From positions 62,001 through 126,000 of the forward strand of contig NZ_JAQRFI010000004.1 of NCBI RefSeq assembly GCF_028598805.1: a stretch of DNA of 64,000 nt. Reading direction: 5' to 3'. Both the position numbers and the translations under genes were made by a program. Source of the stretch: Xenorhabdus yunnanensis (lineage in GTDB: Bacteria; Pseudomonadota; Gammaproteobacteria; Enterobacterales; Enterobacteriaceae). This document shows, piece by piece, positions 1-9,118 of the stretch (its first letter is position 1; every line of letters starts with the position of its first letter). The notes below the pieces were generated by a model that was not told the DNA's origin, did no database searches, and was given only the letters and a program-made list of their open reading frames with translations.

Positions 1-1
1 T

Positions 2-262
2 TCGATATTTGCGGTATGCTTGGGGATACTTGCCTGGATAACAGGCGGTCTTGAAATTCCGATAGCTTTTCACATGGTAAACAATATAGTTGTCTTTCTA
101 CCCTATTGTTTTGGTATTGTTCCACCAAATCCTAAAGATATCTCAATATCACATTTTGTCATCGGCTCCGCAATGATAATTATCATAACACTTGTGATTG
201 TGTTTTATCCAAAAATTGTAGGTGTACTCAATTGGAGGAACGTGACTCGGTCAGTAAATTAA
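2..262 (+). CDS. CPBP-family intramembrane metalloprotease, C-terminal fragment
   Basis: The reading frame is open from the left edge, so only the last 86 or so residues are visible and the true start lies outside the window. The fragment has a hydrophobic stretch with a Gly-Gly-Leu-Glu turn, followed by an HMVNN motif near residue 24. That matches the last conserved motif of CPBP (CAAX protease and bacteriocin-processing) proteins, usually a small residue, then His-x-x-x-Asn. A second membrane helix follows and the protein ends in a short basic tail. The family cleaves or processes membrane-bound substrates and several members give immunity to bacteriocins; no substrate can be named here. 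The call rests on a short motif plus hydropathy. Confidence 0.6.
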   Translation, partial: SIFAVCLGILAWITGGLEIPIAFHMVNNIVVFLPYCFGIVPPNPKDISISHFVIGSAMIIIITLVIVFYPKIVGVLNWRNVTRSVN

Positions 263-285
263 TTACACACATGTGACTTATAATA

Positions 286-323
286 AAGCCCTACCGCAAG
301 AGAAAGGTCTAGTGGTGGGGCTT
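286..323. terminator. Stem-loop between the CPBP gene and the cycA-like gene
   Basis: AAGCCCTACC at 286-295 pairs with GGTGGGGCTT at 314-323 (one G-U pair) across an 18-base loop. It lies 24 bp after the CPBP stop codon and downstream of the convergent permease gene. Neither strand carries a convincing U-tract, so it may be a weak or bidirectional terminator. Confidence 0.3.
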
Positions 324-516
324 AGAAGAGAAACTATTAAAATTGTAATAGGTAACATAACATCATAATACCAAAATATAATAAAAAGGCATTGTCATAG
401 ATATAATTTAAAATTAAATTTGATTAATCAATAAAATATTCAATACATCTCTTTATTAGAAAAATAGTCTTAAAAATAAATATCATCTTATTTTATTTCC
501 TGTTATTTGCAAAACG

Positions 517-1941
517 CTAATTTACTATTTCATCATGAGCACTTCTCTGTTGCTTGTTTTTCCGTCTGCGCCACAAAATTTCCAATACCACAAACCACAC
601 TGGCGTACCATATAATGCCATACGGGTGTCATAATCAAATATCATAATCACCACCGTAAAGGCAAAAAATATCAAAGTACACCAAGTCATGGGAATACCC
701 ATCGGCATTTTATAAATGGATTTTTTATGCAAGTCAGGCCGCTTCTTTCGGTAAGCCAGATAAGCAAGCAATATCATACACCAACTGTAAATAACCATGA
801 TGGCTGCGACTGTAGTAACAATAGTAAATAATTTCATTACATTGGGAATGATAAACAACAAAAATACACCACATATCATGCAAATAACCGAGAACATCAA
901 GCTGAAAACAGGAACCGCGCTTTTTATAGAAAGTTGCCCAAATTTACTATGCGCCAACTTTTCCGTCGACAGGCCATAAAGCATTCGGGTACAGGCATAT
1001 AGCCCACTGTTCGCTGAAGACATAGCCGAAGTCAGCGCGACAAAATTTATCACCGCGGCGGCTGCCGGCAACCCAGCTAGTGCAAACAGTGTCACAAATG
1101 GACTCACGTCTGGTGAAATATGTGGCCATGAAGTAACAGCAATAATGCACATGATGGAAAGCACATAAAAGATAATGACTCTAATGGGAATGCTGTTAAT
1201 AGCTTTCGGTAAAACTTTCTCTGGCTCTTTCGTTTCAGCCGTCACAGTGCCGACCAGCTCAACACCTGTAAAGGAGAAAATGGCAATTTGAAAACCCGCC
1301 AGAAACCCGAATACCCCATTCGGCAGGAATACTTCTGGTTCCGTCAAATGACGAACAGAAGCTGTCACGCCATTGGGTGAAGTCCATCCCACAAAAACCA
1401 TGCCAATGCCAACAATAATCAAAGCAACTATCGCTACGACTTTAATCATGGCAAACCAGAATTCCGTTTCACCAAATAGCCGCACTGAAAAAAAGTTACA
1501 TAAGCACATTAATCCCAAAATAGACAGTGCCGTTAGCCAAAGCCAACTATTGGGGAACCAATACTGGATATACCCACCGCATACCACAACATCTGCGATG
1601 CAACTGACAACCCAGCTCATCCAATAGGTCCATCCCAGAAAATAGCTGGCCTTATCCCCGAGATAATCAGCCACAAAATCGGCGAACGTCCTATAATCCA
1701 ATTTAGAGAGCAACAACTCCCCCATTGCCCTCATTACCATAAAGGCGAAAAAGCCAATCAAAAGATAAGTCAGAATAATTGAAGTCCCTGATACGGCAAT
1801 GGTTTTCCCTGTTCCCATAAATAATCCCGTACCAATAGCACCTCCAATTGCAATCAACTGGACATGACGTTTACCTAATCCACGATGAAGTTTCTGCGCA
1901 CCTGCGGATTGTTCCACAGGCGTTTTTAATGATTTCGTCAT
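517..1941 (-). CDS. CycA-type amino-acid permease (APC superfamily) at the end of the ast operon
   Basis: 474-residue inner-membrane permease with about 12 hydrophobic segments. It has the amino-acid transporter signature IAIGGAIGTGLF near residue 30, then MRAMGELLL, a long FAGFQIAIFSFTGVELVG-like block and NSIPIR. Remembered E. coli CycA (D-Ser/D-Ala/Gly uptake) matches along almost the whole length, so a CycA-like protein is likely, but specificity in this family cannot be read from sequence. I start at ATG 1941, not the in-frame TTG just upstream, because AGAGG sits 7 bases before it. Only 35 bp separate it from astE on the same strand, so it is probably cotranscribed with the arginine-catabolic genes; a role in uptake of arginine or related amino acids is possible from context alone. 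Confidence 0.85.
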   Translation of the reverse strand: MTKSLKTPVEQSAGAQKLHRGLGKRHVQLIAIGGAIGTGLFMGTGKTIAVSGTSIILTYLLIGFFAFMVMRAMGELLLSKLDYRTFADFVADYLGDKASYFLGWTYWMSWVVSCIADVVVCGGYIQYWFPNSWLWLTALSILGLMCLCNFFSVRLFGETEFWFAMIKVVAIVALIIVGIGMVFVGWTSPNGVTASVRHLTEPEVFLPNGVFGFLAGFQIAIFSFTGVELVGTVTAETKEPEKVLPKAINSIPIRVIIFYVLSIMCIIAVTSWPHISPDVSPFVTLFALAGLPAAAAVINFVALTSAMSSANSGLYACTRMLYGLSTEKLAHSKFGQLSIKSAVPVFSLMFSVICMICGVFLLFIIPNVMKLFTIVTTVAAIMVIYSWCMILLAYLAYRKKRPDLHKKSIYKMPMGIPMTWCTLIFFAFTVVIMIFDYDTRMALYGTPVWFVVLEILWRRRKNKQQRSAHDEIVN

Positions 1942-1976
1942 CAATAACCTCTACGGCTTGCTTTTTTATGAATTTA

Positions 1977-3011
1977 TTATGTTAATTTCGCCAACAACAA
2001 GCCTGCCCGTAGCCCGATAGCAACACGGGCATTAGGAAACAGAATAAAGTTTGCAGGAGATGTGATTTTCCAAGATTGATTTTGCTGGCGAGCGATTTCA
2101 AAACCTTCCGCTAATTCAGTGAAGTTTTTAGTATCCTCTGGAATATTGAGCTGAAAACTGTCGTGTTGTTTGATCATTGCATCAACCACGCGATAGCGTT
2201 TAAGTGTCGGTTTATCTCGTTTGATTGAAGACAGGCCAGAGATCAAATCCTGCAAAGCCGCTGTAATATTACTGAACCTTGCCAGCTCATTTTGCCCAAA
2301 AGGCAATGCCTTACCTATTTCCAACGTGCAACTGTCCGCATTGAAATATCCGCTGGTAAAGTTACTGAACGTACCTCCTGCCGTGTTATGAAACACCAGG
2401 GCATCAATATCACTATCTTCCAACCATTGTAAAAACTCAGCGGCATGTTCACGCGTCTGATATGGCAACAAAGCAAATTGCTCATGGCAGGAACCTCGGA
2501 TTGCGGTATGAAGATCAAGGTGTCTGTGCTTGGCTGATGCCATAACTGCGGGTTCATTAAAAAATTGACGGATAACAGACTCCAGCTCCATTGCGCGCTT
2601 CGATTCATTCCCCACAGGGAAGTTTTGATAACGACCGCCAAACATACGGTTGAGATCATTATCAATATATCGCCACCCTTCACGCATAGCGGGTAAGTTG
2701 CCGAATATCAACAGAAGGTTTTGCTGCAATGGCAAGTACCCCTGCGCCAGTTGTGACAATAACTGGATAAGGATTTCCACAGGTGCCGTTTCATTACCAT
2801 GAATTCCGGCTGAGATAATCAGCGTATCAGCTGCTTTTTCAGGTGAAGATGATTGTTGTGATAGCGGTAATTGTTGTGATAGCGGTAATTCTTGTGATAG
2901 CGGTAATAGCTGCAACACGCCTTCCGCTAACCACGATGATTTAATTGTTGGCGGAAAACACAAGTTATTTTCAAGCAATTTATTTTCAAGCAATAAGGCC
3001 AATAAATCCAT
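1977..3011 (-). CDS. astE: Succinylglutamate desuccinylase
   Basis: Last step of the arginine succinyltransferase (AST) pathway: hydrolyses N-succinylglutamate to succinate and glutamate. It belongs to the zinc-carboxypeptidase-like AstE/AspA family. Visible ligands are H71 and E74 in the motif GIHGNETAP and H168 in HLDLHT. The start at 3011 is set by AGGAGA seven bases upstream. The N-terminal part is expanded by two in-frame tandem repeats: a perfect 15-bp duplication (2965-2994, giving LLENKLLEN) and three 18-bp units (2853-2906, giving three LPLSQ blocks) before the first zinc motif. Neither touches the catalytic core. It is the fifth gene of astCADBE, 12 bp after astB. Confidence 0.95.
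   Translation of the reverse strand: MDLLALLLENKLLENNLCFPPTIKSSWLAEGVLQLLPLSQELPLSQQLPLSQQSSSPEKAADTLIISAGIHGNETAPVEILIQLLSQLAQGYLPLQQNLLLIFGNLPAMREGWRYIDNDLNRMFGGRYQNFPVGNESKRAMELESVIRQFFNEPAVMASAKHRHLDLHTAIRGSCHEQFALLPYQTREHAAEFLQWLEDSDIDALVFHNTAGGTFSNFTSGYFNADSCTLEIGKALPFGQNELARFSNITAALQDLISGLSSIKRDKPTLKRYRVVDAMIKQHDSFQLNIPEDTKNFTELAEGFEIARQQNQSWKITSPANFILFPNARVAIGLRAGLLLAKLT
2853..2906 (-). repeat. 18-bp tandem repeat, three copies, in astE
   Basis: Units at 2853-2870, 2871-2888 and 2889-2906 differ by one or two bases and encode three successive LPLSQ-type blocks. A separate perfect 15-bp duplication lies at 2965-2994. Both keep frame. Confidence 0.95.
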
Positions 3012-3023
3012 TTTATCTCCTGA

Positions 3024-4367
3024 TTAGCGCTGAAACTCGTATATCGAACCAAGCTTGAGGATTTGTGTCAGTTCATCAAGGGCAGAATAGACTTCGTTTA
3101 ACAGTTGCGGATCGACTAAATCAGCCGCATACAGAGAATCTCGATAATGCCGCTCAACCCATACCGTCAGGCGTTGATACAGTTCTGGTGTCATCAAGGT
3201 AGCAGGATTTACCGCCGCCAACTCTTGTTCGTTCAAAACAACCCGGAGTCGCAAACAAGCTGGCCCACCGCCATTACGCATACTTTCCCGCAAGTCAAAG
3301 AAGTGGAGCTTATTGATGGGAGAATTTCCTTGCGCAATCAACTTTTGTAAATAGGCCGAGACATTGTGATTTTGACGGCACTCTTCCGGCAAAATCAGCA
3401 TCATGTTGCCATCTGGTTGGCTCAATAGCTGGCTGTTAAACAAGTAGGATTCGACCACATCTTGAATTTTGACTTGCTCTGTAGGAACTTCAATTGCAAT
3501 CAAGGTATGCCCAAGCTGCGCCATTTTTTCCCTTAACTCGTCCAATACTGATTGCTGATTCAAGAAAGCCTGCTGATGATAGAAAAGCACATTGCGGTTG
3601 CTGACTGCGATAACATCGTTATGAAAAACACCACTATCAATGGCAGCAGGATTTTGTTGGGCAAATACGATTCTGGAACTCTCAAGCTGATGCAGACGGG
3701 CAACTGCCTGACTCGCCTCCAGCGTCTGCCGTGCGGGATAACGCCCAGGCGCAATACCTGTCTGTAATGCTTTGCGTCCATAGACAAATAACTGAACACC
3801 GGCTTCGCCATACTCATCGCAAAAACGATTATGGTTCGCAGCCCCTTCATCTCCCCAATCTGCATGTTGCGGCAGAGGATCATGATGGACGAAATAATTT
3901 TGATCAGAAAACGTCGCTTTCAGGGCACGTGAAGTCGTGATGCTTTCCAGAGAACGATGCAACTTATTATTTAAGTTTGCCACCGTGAAATGGACACGCT
4001 GATCCGCGCTATCTGTTGAAGGGGAAACCGTTGCTGCATTTGCAGCCCACATGGAAGAAGCAGAACTGAGATTGGACAGCAATAATGGGGAATATTGTGC
4101 TGCTTTATTGAGTACCTGTTCGTCACTGCCCATAAATCCCAGCTGTCGCAAGGCAGGGAGATTAGGGCGTTGCTGCGGGGGCAAAACCCCCTGCACCAAT
4201 CCCATATCAGACAATGCTTTCATTTTCATCAATCCCTGAAGTGCGGCTTTGCGGGGATTGGACTCTTGCCCCCGATGATTCATGGAAGCCTCATTCCCCA
4301 TTGATAGTCCGGCATAATGGTGAGTCATTCCCACCAAACCATCAAAATTTGCTTCAATTCCCGACAT
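3024..4367 (-). CDS. astB: N-succinylarginine dihydrolase
   Basis: Second AST enzyme: converts N2-succinylarginine to N2-succinylornithine, two ammonia and CO2. 447 residues, the usual length. The N-terminal signature [16 protein letters not shown], the central [23 protein letters not shown] block and the catalytic-Cys motif [11 protein letters not shown] near the C-terminus are typical of AstB (guanidino-modifying fold, with its Cys/His/Glu catalytic set). An in-frame extension upstream to 4421 is open, but the start at 4367 has GAGGTG at the right distance and aligns with the family N-terminus. Fourth gene of the operon, between astD and astE. It ends EFQR with the short C-terminus usual for the family. 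Confidence 0.96.
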   Translation of the reverse strand: MSGIEANFDGLVGMTHHYAGLSMGNEASMNHRGQESNPRKAALQGLMKMKALSDMGLVQGVLPPQQRPNLPALRQLGFMGSDEQVLNKAAQYSPLLLSNLSSASSMWAANAATVSPSTDSADQRVHFTVANLNNKLHRSLESITTSRALKATFSDQNYFVHHDPLPQHADWGDEGAANHNRFCDEYGEAGVQLFVYGRKALQTGIAPGRYPARQTLEASQAVARLHQLESSRIVFAQQNPAAIDSGVFHNDVIAVSNRNVLFYHQQAFLNQQSVLDELREKMAQLGHTLIAIEVPTEQVKIQDVVESYLFNSQLLSQPDGNMMLILPEECRQNHNVSAYLQKLIAQGNSPINKLHFFDLRESMRNGGGPACLRLRVVLNEQELAAVNPATLMTPELYQRLTVWVERHYRDSLYAADLVDPQLLNEVYSALDELTQILKLGSIYEFQR

Positions 4368-4404
4368 AATCACCTCTAACATCCTATTTATTAATAAAAA
4401 AATT

Positions 4405-4451
4405 AAGGCTGAAAAAATCAAGACTGGAAGAAATCAAGACTGAAAAAAATC
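4405..4451 (-). repeat. 15-16-bp tandem repeats over the astD stop codon
   Basis: Three imperfect units of the pattern AAGACTGAAAAAAATC lie at 4405-4419, 4420-4435 and 4436-4451. They cover the astD stop codon and the astD-astB junction. Because the array is mostly outside coding sequence, units of 16 bp are tolerated. Confidence 0.8.
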
Positions 4452-5912
4452 AAGCCCTGGAGCCAATGTTTCCGGCAGAGTCAAATTGTCAGCCGTCAGG
4501 GATGCCATCGGCCAAGCGCAATAATCTGCGGCATAATAAGCACTAGGGCGATGATTCCCCGATGCTCCAATACCACCAAACGGTGCTTTACTCGATGCCC
4601 CCGTCAGCGGCTTATTCCAATTCACAATCCCCGCTCTCGCCTCCTGCAATAATCGCTGGAACAAAGAGGCATCAGGAGAAATCAGCCCAGAAGCCAGTCC
4701 AAACCGTGTATCATTCGCAATCGAGATAGCTTCATCGAAAGTGGCATAGCGCCTTAAAGTCAGCAGAGGGCCGAAATATTCTTCATCGGGGACATTTTTA
4801 ACCTTGGTCATGTCGATAATGCCGGGAGTCATAAACGTTGAATGCGGATCAGGCTGGGTTAAGGTGAGCAAAGCGATCCCCCCTAAAGCCAGCAACTTGG
4901 ATTGAGCTTCCCGCAAACTTTCCGCTGCCGCCAAAGAGATTACACCGCCCATAAAAGGCTGAGGCTCAGCATCCCAATGCGCTGGGACAATCTGACCTAC
5001 GGCATCAAGCAATCGTTGGATTAACGCATCTCCCTTCTCTCCTTGTTTCACCAGCAACCTGCGGGCACATGTACAGCGCTGTCCTGCGGAGATAAACGCG
5101 GATTGGATAATGGTATAAACTGCCGCCTCAATATCATCATAATCATCCACAATCAGGGCGTTGTTTCCCCCCATTTCCAACGCCAGCATTTTCTCTGGCT
5201 GACCTGCCAGCACACGATGGAAGTGAAATCCCGTTGCTGCACTGCCGGTAAACAACACACCGTCAATTTCACGACTGTCCAGCAACGCTCCGCCGGTTTC
5301 CCTCCCCCCTTGAACCAGATTCAGAACGCCTACTGGCAACCCCGCCTTGATCCATAACTCCACGGTTTTTTCGGCTGTTATTGGTGTCAATTCACTGGGT
5401 TTGAACACGAGTGTATTACCAGCGATCAACGCAGGAACAATATGCCCATTCGGCAAATGGCCGGGAAAATTATAGGGGCCGAAGATAGCCATGACGCCAT
5501 GAGGACGATGCTGCAATATTGCCTTACCATCAGGCATGGGCATTTCAGAATACCCTGTCCGCTCTTCCCATGCTTCTATGGAGATAGCAATTTTACCCAT
5601 CATGGATTGGACTTCTGTCCGTGTTTCCCACAGCGGCTTACTGGTTTCTTCACTGATCACACGGGCGATATTTTCTTTTTCCTGCTTTAACAGCTCAGCG
5701 AATGTTTGAATAATTGCAATACGCTTTTCAACCGCCAACCTAGACCACTCTGGAAATGCCTTACGGGCAGATTGGCAGGCATCATCCACCTGACGGGCAG
5801 ATGCTCCATTTGCCTGCCATATAACCCGTTGATCAACAGGGGAACATTTGGTGACAGGCAATCCCTGCCCTGCTATCCATTCACCGCCAATGTAATTTGC
5901 TTGATGATTCAT
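4434..5912 (-). CDS. astD: N-succinylglutamate 5-semialdehyde dehydrogenase
   Basis: Fourth AST step: NAD-dependent oxidation of N-succinylglutamate semialdehyde to N-succinylglutamate. 492-residue aldehyde dehydrogenase with the catalytic Cys280 in [11 protein letters not shown], the general-base Glu246 in LALEMGGNN, the nucleotide-binding FTGSAATG block near 221-228 and the [10 protein letters not shown] block typical of AstD. The C-terminus is [11 protein letters not shown]. The final codons and the stop fall inside a short tandem-repeat array, so the last residues may differ between strains. It follows astA with a 43-bp spacer that carries its own short repeats. Confidence 0.95.
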   Translation of the reverse strand: MNHQANYIGGEWIAGQGLPVTKCSPVDQRVIWQANGASARQVDDACQSARKAFPEWSRLAVEKRIAIIQTFAELLKQEKENIARVISEETSKPLWETRTEVQSMMGKIAISIEAWEERTGYSEMPMPDGKAILQHRPHGVMAIFGPYNFPGHLPNGHIVPALIAGNTLVFKPSELTPITAEKTVELWIKAGLPVGVLNLVQGGRETGGALLDSREIDGVLFTGSAATGFHFHRVLAGQPEKMLALEMGGNNALIVDDYDDIEAAVYTIIQSAFISAGQRCTCARRLLVKQGEKGDALIQRLLDAVGQIVPAHWDAEPQPFMGGVISLAAAESLREAQSKLLALGGIALLTLTQPDPHSTFMTPGIIDMTKVKNVPDEEYFGPLLTLRRYATFDEAISIANDTRFGLASGLISPDASLFQRLLQEARAGIVNWNKPLTGASSKAPFGGIGASGNHRPSAYYAADYCAWPMASLTADNLTLPETLAPGLDFFQS

Positions 5913-5955
5913 AATGAAAAGCCCTTAATTGTGAAAGCCCTTATTGTGAAAACAT

Positions 5956-6987
5956 TTAAGAGCAAAGAGAAACAAAGCGTATTAGATCGCCATCATTCAC
6001 ATGAAGCGCGTCCATCTCAGCTGAGGTCAGATCCAGTTCATCACCTTCCACGGGATGGGGAAAATTCAAAAGTAACGCTCCGAATTCCTCAAAATGCAGA
6101 TTAGAAACAATGTGCGGTATGCCATCCTGCGGACGGGGAAAATCTGTAATTTTTTTAACATGTACAAGCCGGCTGGCTTTGACTGTGCGTACATTGTCAA
6201 TTTCCGCATCCAAGATGGCACCGGCATCAAAAATATCGACGGCACCGTTATAAGAGAACCCTTCTTTTTCTAAAATGGTACGGGCAGGTACGGTATTTTC
6301 ATGCACCTGACCGATGACCTGACGGGCGTCTTCAGATAATAGGGGGACATAAATCGGGTAGAATGGCATTAATTCCGCAATAAAATTTTTTGTACCAATC
6401 CCGGTTAAATAATCCGCCTGCTCAAAAGAAACATTGAAAAAGTGTTGCCCCAGTGCATTCCAAAACGGAGATTCACCTTGGTTATTCACAACCCCACGCA
6501 TTTCCGCAAAAATAGATTTTGGGAAAAGATGCCTGAATGCAGAAATGAACAGAAACCGGCTTTTGGAAAGAAAAACGCCATTGCCTCCTCCCTGATAATC
6601 AGGGTTAAGGAACAACGTACACAATTCGCTGGACCCGGTATAATCCTGCCCGACAATCAGCGTTTCAAATGAATTATAAACCCCCAATTCGCGGGAAGCC
6701 CGCACTGATCTATGTACGCGGAAATTGTAGAAAGGCTCTTCCAGCCCAACAGCAACTTCCAGCGCACTGACACCAACAACACGATGCTTTTCCGTGTCTT
6801 CCAAGGTAAACAAAAATCCTTGTTGTGCTCGTCCCCTTGCATCGTTGAAAGAATCAATGCTGCGTGAAATCCGTGCCGTCAGATATTCCTGATTATTTGG
6901 CAATGTCGTCAGGCCAATGCCAGCACGGGACGAAAGATTGAGGATATCCCCCAGATCTTCATGTTGAACGGATCTAAATAGCATCAT
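5956..6987 (-). CDS. astA: Arginine N-succinyltransferase
   Basis: First AST step: transfers succinyl from succinyl-CoA to the alpha-amino group of arginine, committing arginine to use as a nitrogen source. 343 residues, the normal length. Diagnostic blocks include the N-terminal MLFRSVQHEDLGDI, the central CTLFLNPDYQGGGNGVFLSKSR block and EMRGVVNNQGESPFW. There are two adjacent ATG codons (6987 and 6984), with GAGGTG upstream; either could be used. Second gene of the operon, 21 bp after astC. I see nothing abnormal in it. Confidence 0.95.
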   Translation of the reverse strand: MMLFRSVQHEDLGDILNLSSRAGIGLTTLPNNQEYLTARISRSIDSFNDARGRAQQGFLFTLEDTEKHRVVGVSALEVAVGLEEPFYNFRVHRSVRASRELGVYNSFETLIVGQDYTGSSELCTLFLNPDYQGGGNGVFLSKSRFLFISAFRHLFPKSIFAEMRGVVNNQGESPFWNALGQHFFNVSFEQADYLTGIGTKNFIAELMPFYPIYVPLLSEDARQVIGQVHENTVPARTILEKEGFSYNGAVDIFDAGAILDAEIDNVRTVKASRLVHVKKITDFPRPQDGIPHIVSNLHFEEFGALLLNFPHPVEGDELDLTSAEMDALHVNDGDLIRFVSLCS

Positions 6988-7008
6988 GATATCACCTCAA
7001 ATCGTCTT

Positions 7009-8220
7009 TTATTCCTGAACAAATCGCTTGAGGGCATTTTCAAGGCGGATGAAACCGTCGTTGATATCCTGCTGTTCGATATTTAACGCAGGAGCAAAAC
7101 GCAACACATCAGGGCCGGCTATTAAGGCAATCAATCCTTCTTCCGCAGCGATATTGGTCAGGGTCTTCGCTTTGCCCTGATATTTTTTATCCAATTCAGC
7201 CCCCAGCAATAACCCTTTCCCACGCAATTCACTGAATACCTGATAACGTTGATTAAGCTCGGACATGCGTCTCATAAATTCACGGTGACGCTCTTGTACC
7301 CCCGCAAGAAACTCCGGCTGATTCACCAATTCGATGACTTTACCGGCAACGGCTGCTGCCAGCGGGTTTCCACCAAATGTTGTCCCGTGTGTTCCTGGTT
7401 GGAAAGCCTCTGCGATATGTTGTCTAACCAACATGGCACCAATTGGGAACCCACCACCAAGCCCCTTGGCACTGGTCAGAATATCGGGTTCTACGCCAGT
7501 TTCCTCATAGGCATACAAATATCCGGTTCGGCCGACACCAGTTTGGATTTCGTCAAAAATCAGCAACGCCTGATGTTGATCACATAACTCCCGCAGTGCT
7601 TTCAAAAATGCAGGCTCGGCAGGAATCACACCACCTTCCCCAATAATCGGCTCAACAATCACAGCACAGGTTTTTTCTGATATGTGAGCTTTGATAGCGC
7701 CGATATCGTTGAATGGCAGGTGAATAATTTGTTCTGGTAATGGAGCAAAGTCTTGGGAGTATTTAGGCTGGCCGCCTACAGTCACAGTAAATAATGTTCT
7801 GCCGTGGAAGGAATTTTCAAATGAAATAATCTCGTTCTTATAATTTCCATATTTATCGAGAGAATATTTTCTGGCAATTTTTAATGCGGCTTCATTCGCT
7901 TCTGCACCAGAATTACAGAAAAAAACTTTATCTGCGAATGTATTTTCAACCAGAGATTTAGCCAGTTTTAAAACAGGTTCATTTGTATAACCATTACCAA
8001 TATGCCAGATGTTTTCCATTTGAAAACTTAATGTATTCTTTAATTCATCATTGGCATGCCCTAATGAATTCACGGCAATTCCACCAGCGAAATCAATGTA
8101 TTCCTTACTATCCTGATCCCAGACACGCGAACCTTTAGCAACGACCGGAATAAAATTTGCTGGTGAGAAACAGGGAACCATATACTGGTCAAACCAATTT
8201 CTTTGAATTGTGTTAGGCAT
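7009..8220 (-). CDS. astC: Succinylornithine transaminase
   Basis: Third AST step: PLP-dependent transfer of the delta-amino group of N-succinylornithine to 2-oxoglutarate. This family also has acetylornithine aminotransferase activity, so it could contribute to arginine synthesis too. 403 residues of the class-III aminotransferase fold: [17 protein letters not shown] near 101-117, [13 protein letters not shown] with the ring-N Asp223, and the PLP Lys252 in [14 protein letters not shown]. It is the first gene of astCADBE, so the regulatory sites in the 900-bp region upstream probably serve the whole operon. Confidence 0.95.
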   Translation of the reverse strand: MPNTIQRNWFDQYMVPCFSPANFIPVVAKGSRVWDQDSKEYIDFAGGIAVNSLGHANDELKNTLSFQMENIWHIGNGYTNEPVLKLAKSLVENTFADKVFFCNSGAEANEAALKIARKYSLDKYGNYKNEIISFENSFHGRTLFTVTVGGQPKYSQDFAPLPEQIIHLPFNDIGAIKAHISEKTCAVIVEPIIGEGGVIPAEPAFLKALRELCDQHQALLIFDEIQTGVGRTGYLYAYEETGVEPDILTSAKGLGGGFPIGAMLVRQHIAEAFQPGTHGTTFGGNPLAAAVAGKVIELVNQPEFLAGVQERHREFMRRMSELNQRYQVFSELRGKGLLLGAELDKKYQGKAKTLTNIAAEEGLIALIAGPDVLRFAPALNIEQQDINDGFIRLENALKRFVQE

Positions 8221-8447
8221 TCGTTTTTCCTCAAATAATTAGGATATAAAAAGAAAAATAAATTTATATATCATTGAATATCATTTTTAATGAATGTTTC
8301 CATTTAGATCATCAATTCATTGTTTCGATACATTTCCAATGACATTATTATCGCAAGATTTTTTTATCCTTTTGATTAGTAATTAACCTCATAATCCCTT
8401 TGAGACATAACAAAGTCAACACAATAAAATTACAATAAATTTACTTT

Positions 8448-8463
8448 TATGATGTTTTTCACA
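8448..8463. promoter_or_regulatory. Candidate CRP (cAMP receptor protein) site
   Basis: TATGA, six bases, TCACA: exact 5-6-5 spacing and nine of ten core bases of the CRP consensus. It lies 228-243 bp upstream of astC and about 660 bp upstream of paxT. In AT-rich DNA such matches occur by chance. Confidence 0.35.
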
Positions 8464-8566
8464 ATTTATAAAAATGAATTTACTTTAGATTTATGCATCA
8501 TTTATGCATAAAAAAATAAATAAAAAAGAAGTATATAATCGAAGATAAAGGAAATAGGGTATTACC

Positions 8567-8584
8567 GCTCAATAATTATTCATA
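8567..8584 (-). promoter_or_regulatory. Candidate ARG box (ArgR site) upstream of astC
   Basis: Read on the minus strand the 18-mer is TATGAATAATTATTGAGC. Against the ARG-box core TGAAT-WWWW-ATTCA it has one mismatch. ArgR is known to activate the ast operon in enteric bacteria, so its location about 350 bp upstream of astC is sensible. No second box at the usual 2-3 bp spacing is visible. Confidence 0.45.
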
Positions 8585-9118
8585 GATCATAGGCACCAAT
8601 TATGCCCATGATCTAAAAAATGTATTTGCAATTAACAATTTTTACACTAAATATCAATAATATGTTTAAAAATCAAATAATTAAATGAAAACATTCCTAT
8701 TTTACCCTTATAGCACAATGTAGCTGATGATCTAAGAATGCCAAATTTTCAGGAAAATTAAGGTGACTTTACCCTGTTAACACGGATACCTAAATTTCGA
8801 TTCCCTACTTGCCCTTATTCCCTAGGAGATACCATGGCTTTTATAGAAATACTTTCTTATTCTGTTTCCCTATCATTCATAGATACCCAATAAATTATAT
8901 TATTTATTAAAAAACATTACTCAGATAATTTATCTATGAAATTAAGTATTGTTATCATTCACATAGCGAGTTATTTTTATCACAGTTATATTTATTAATA
9001 TTGCCATGCTATAAATCACGCTTGCAGTTTGATAAGAAAAAAACAACCATAATGGATTGAGTAGACAGACATATGAATTTTCATATTAATTATAACCTTC
9101 GACAATGGCTTGTTTTTT

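Larger units (their letters stand above)
8221..9118. promoter_or_regulatory. Divergent control region between the ast operon and paxT
   Basis: About 900 bp of AT-rich DNA with no credible gene. It holds a CRP-like site (8448-8463), a pair of TTTATGCAT direct repeats one helical turn apart (8490-8498 and 8501-8509), an ARG-box match (8567-8584) and an imperfect palindrome (8584-8614). I looked for a sigma-54 promoter reading toward astC (GG and GC elements with correct spacing) and found none. I cannot assign a clear promoter for paxT. Confidence 0.6.

Noticed and set aside
8490-8509. Two TGCAT half-sites as an ARG box
   Set aside because: The spacer is five bases where ARG boxes have four, so I keep them only as direct repeats.
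8221-9118. Sigma-54 promoter for astC
   Set aside because: No pair of GG and GC elements with the required 10-bp separation was found on the minus strand.
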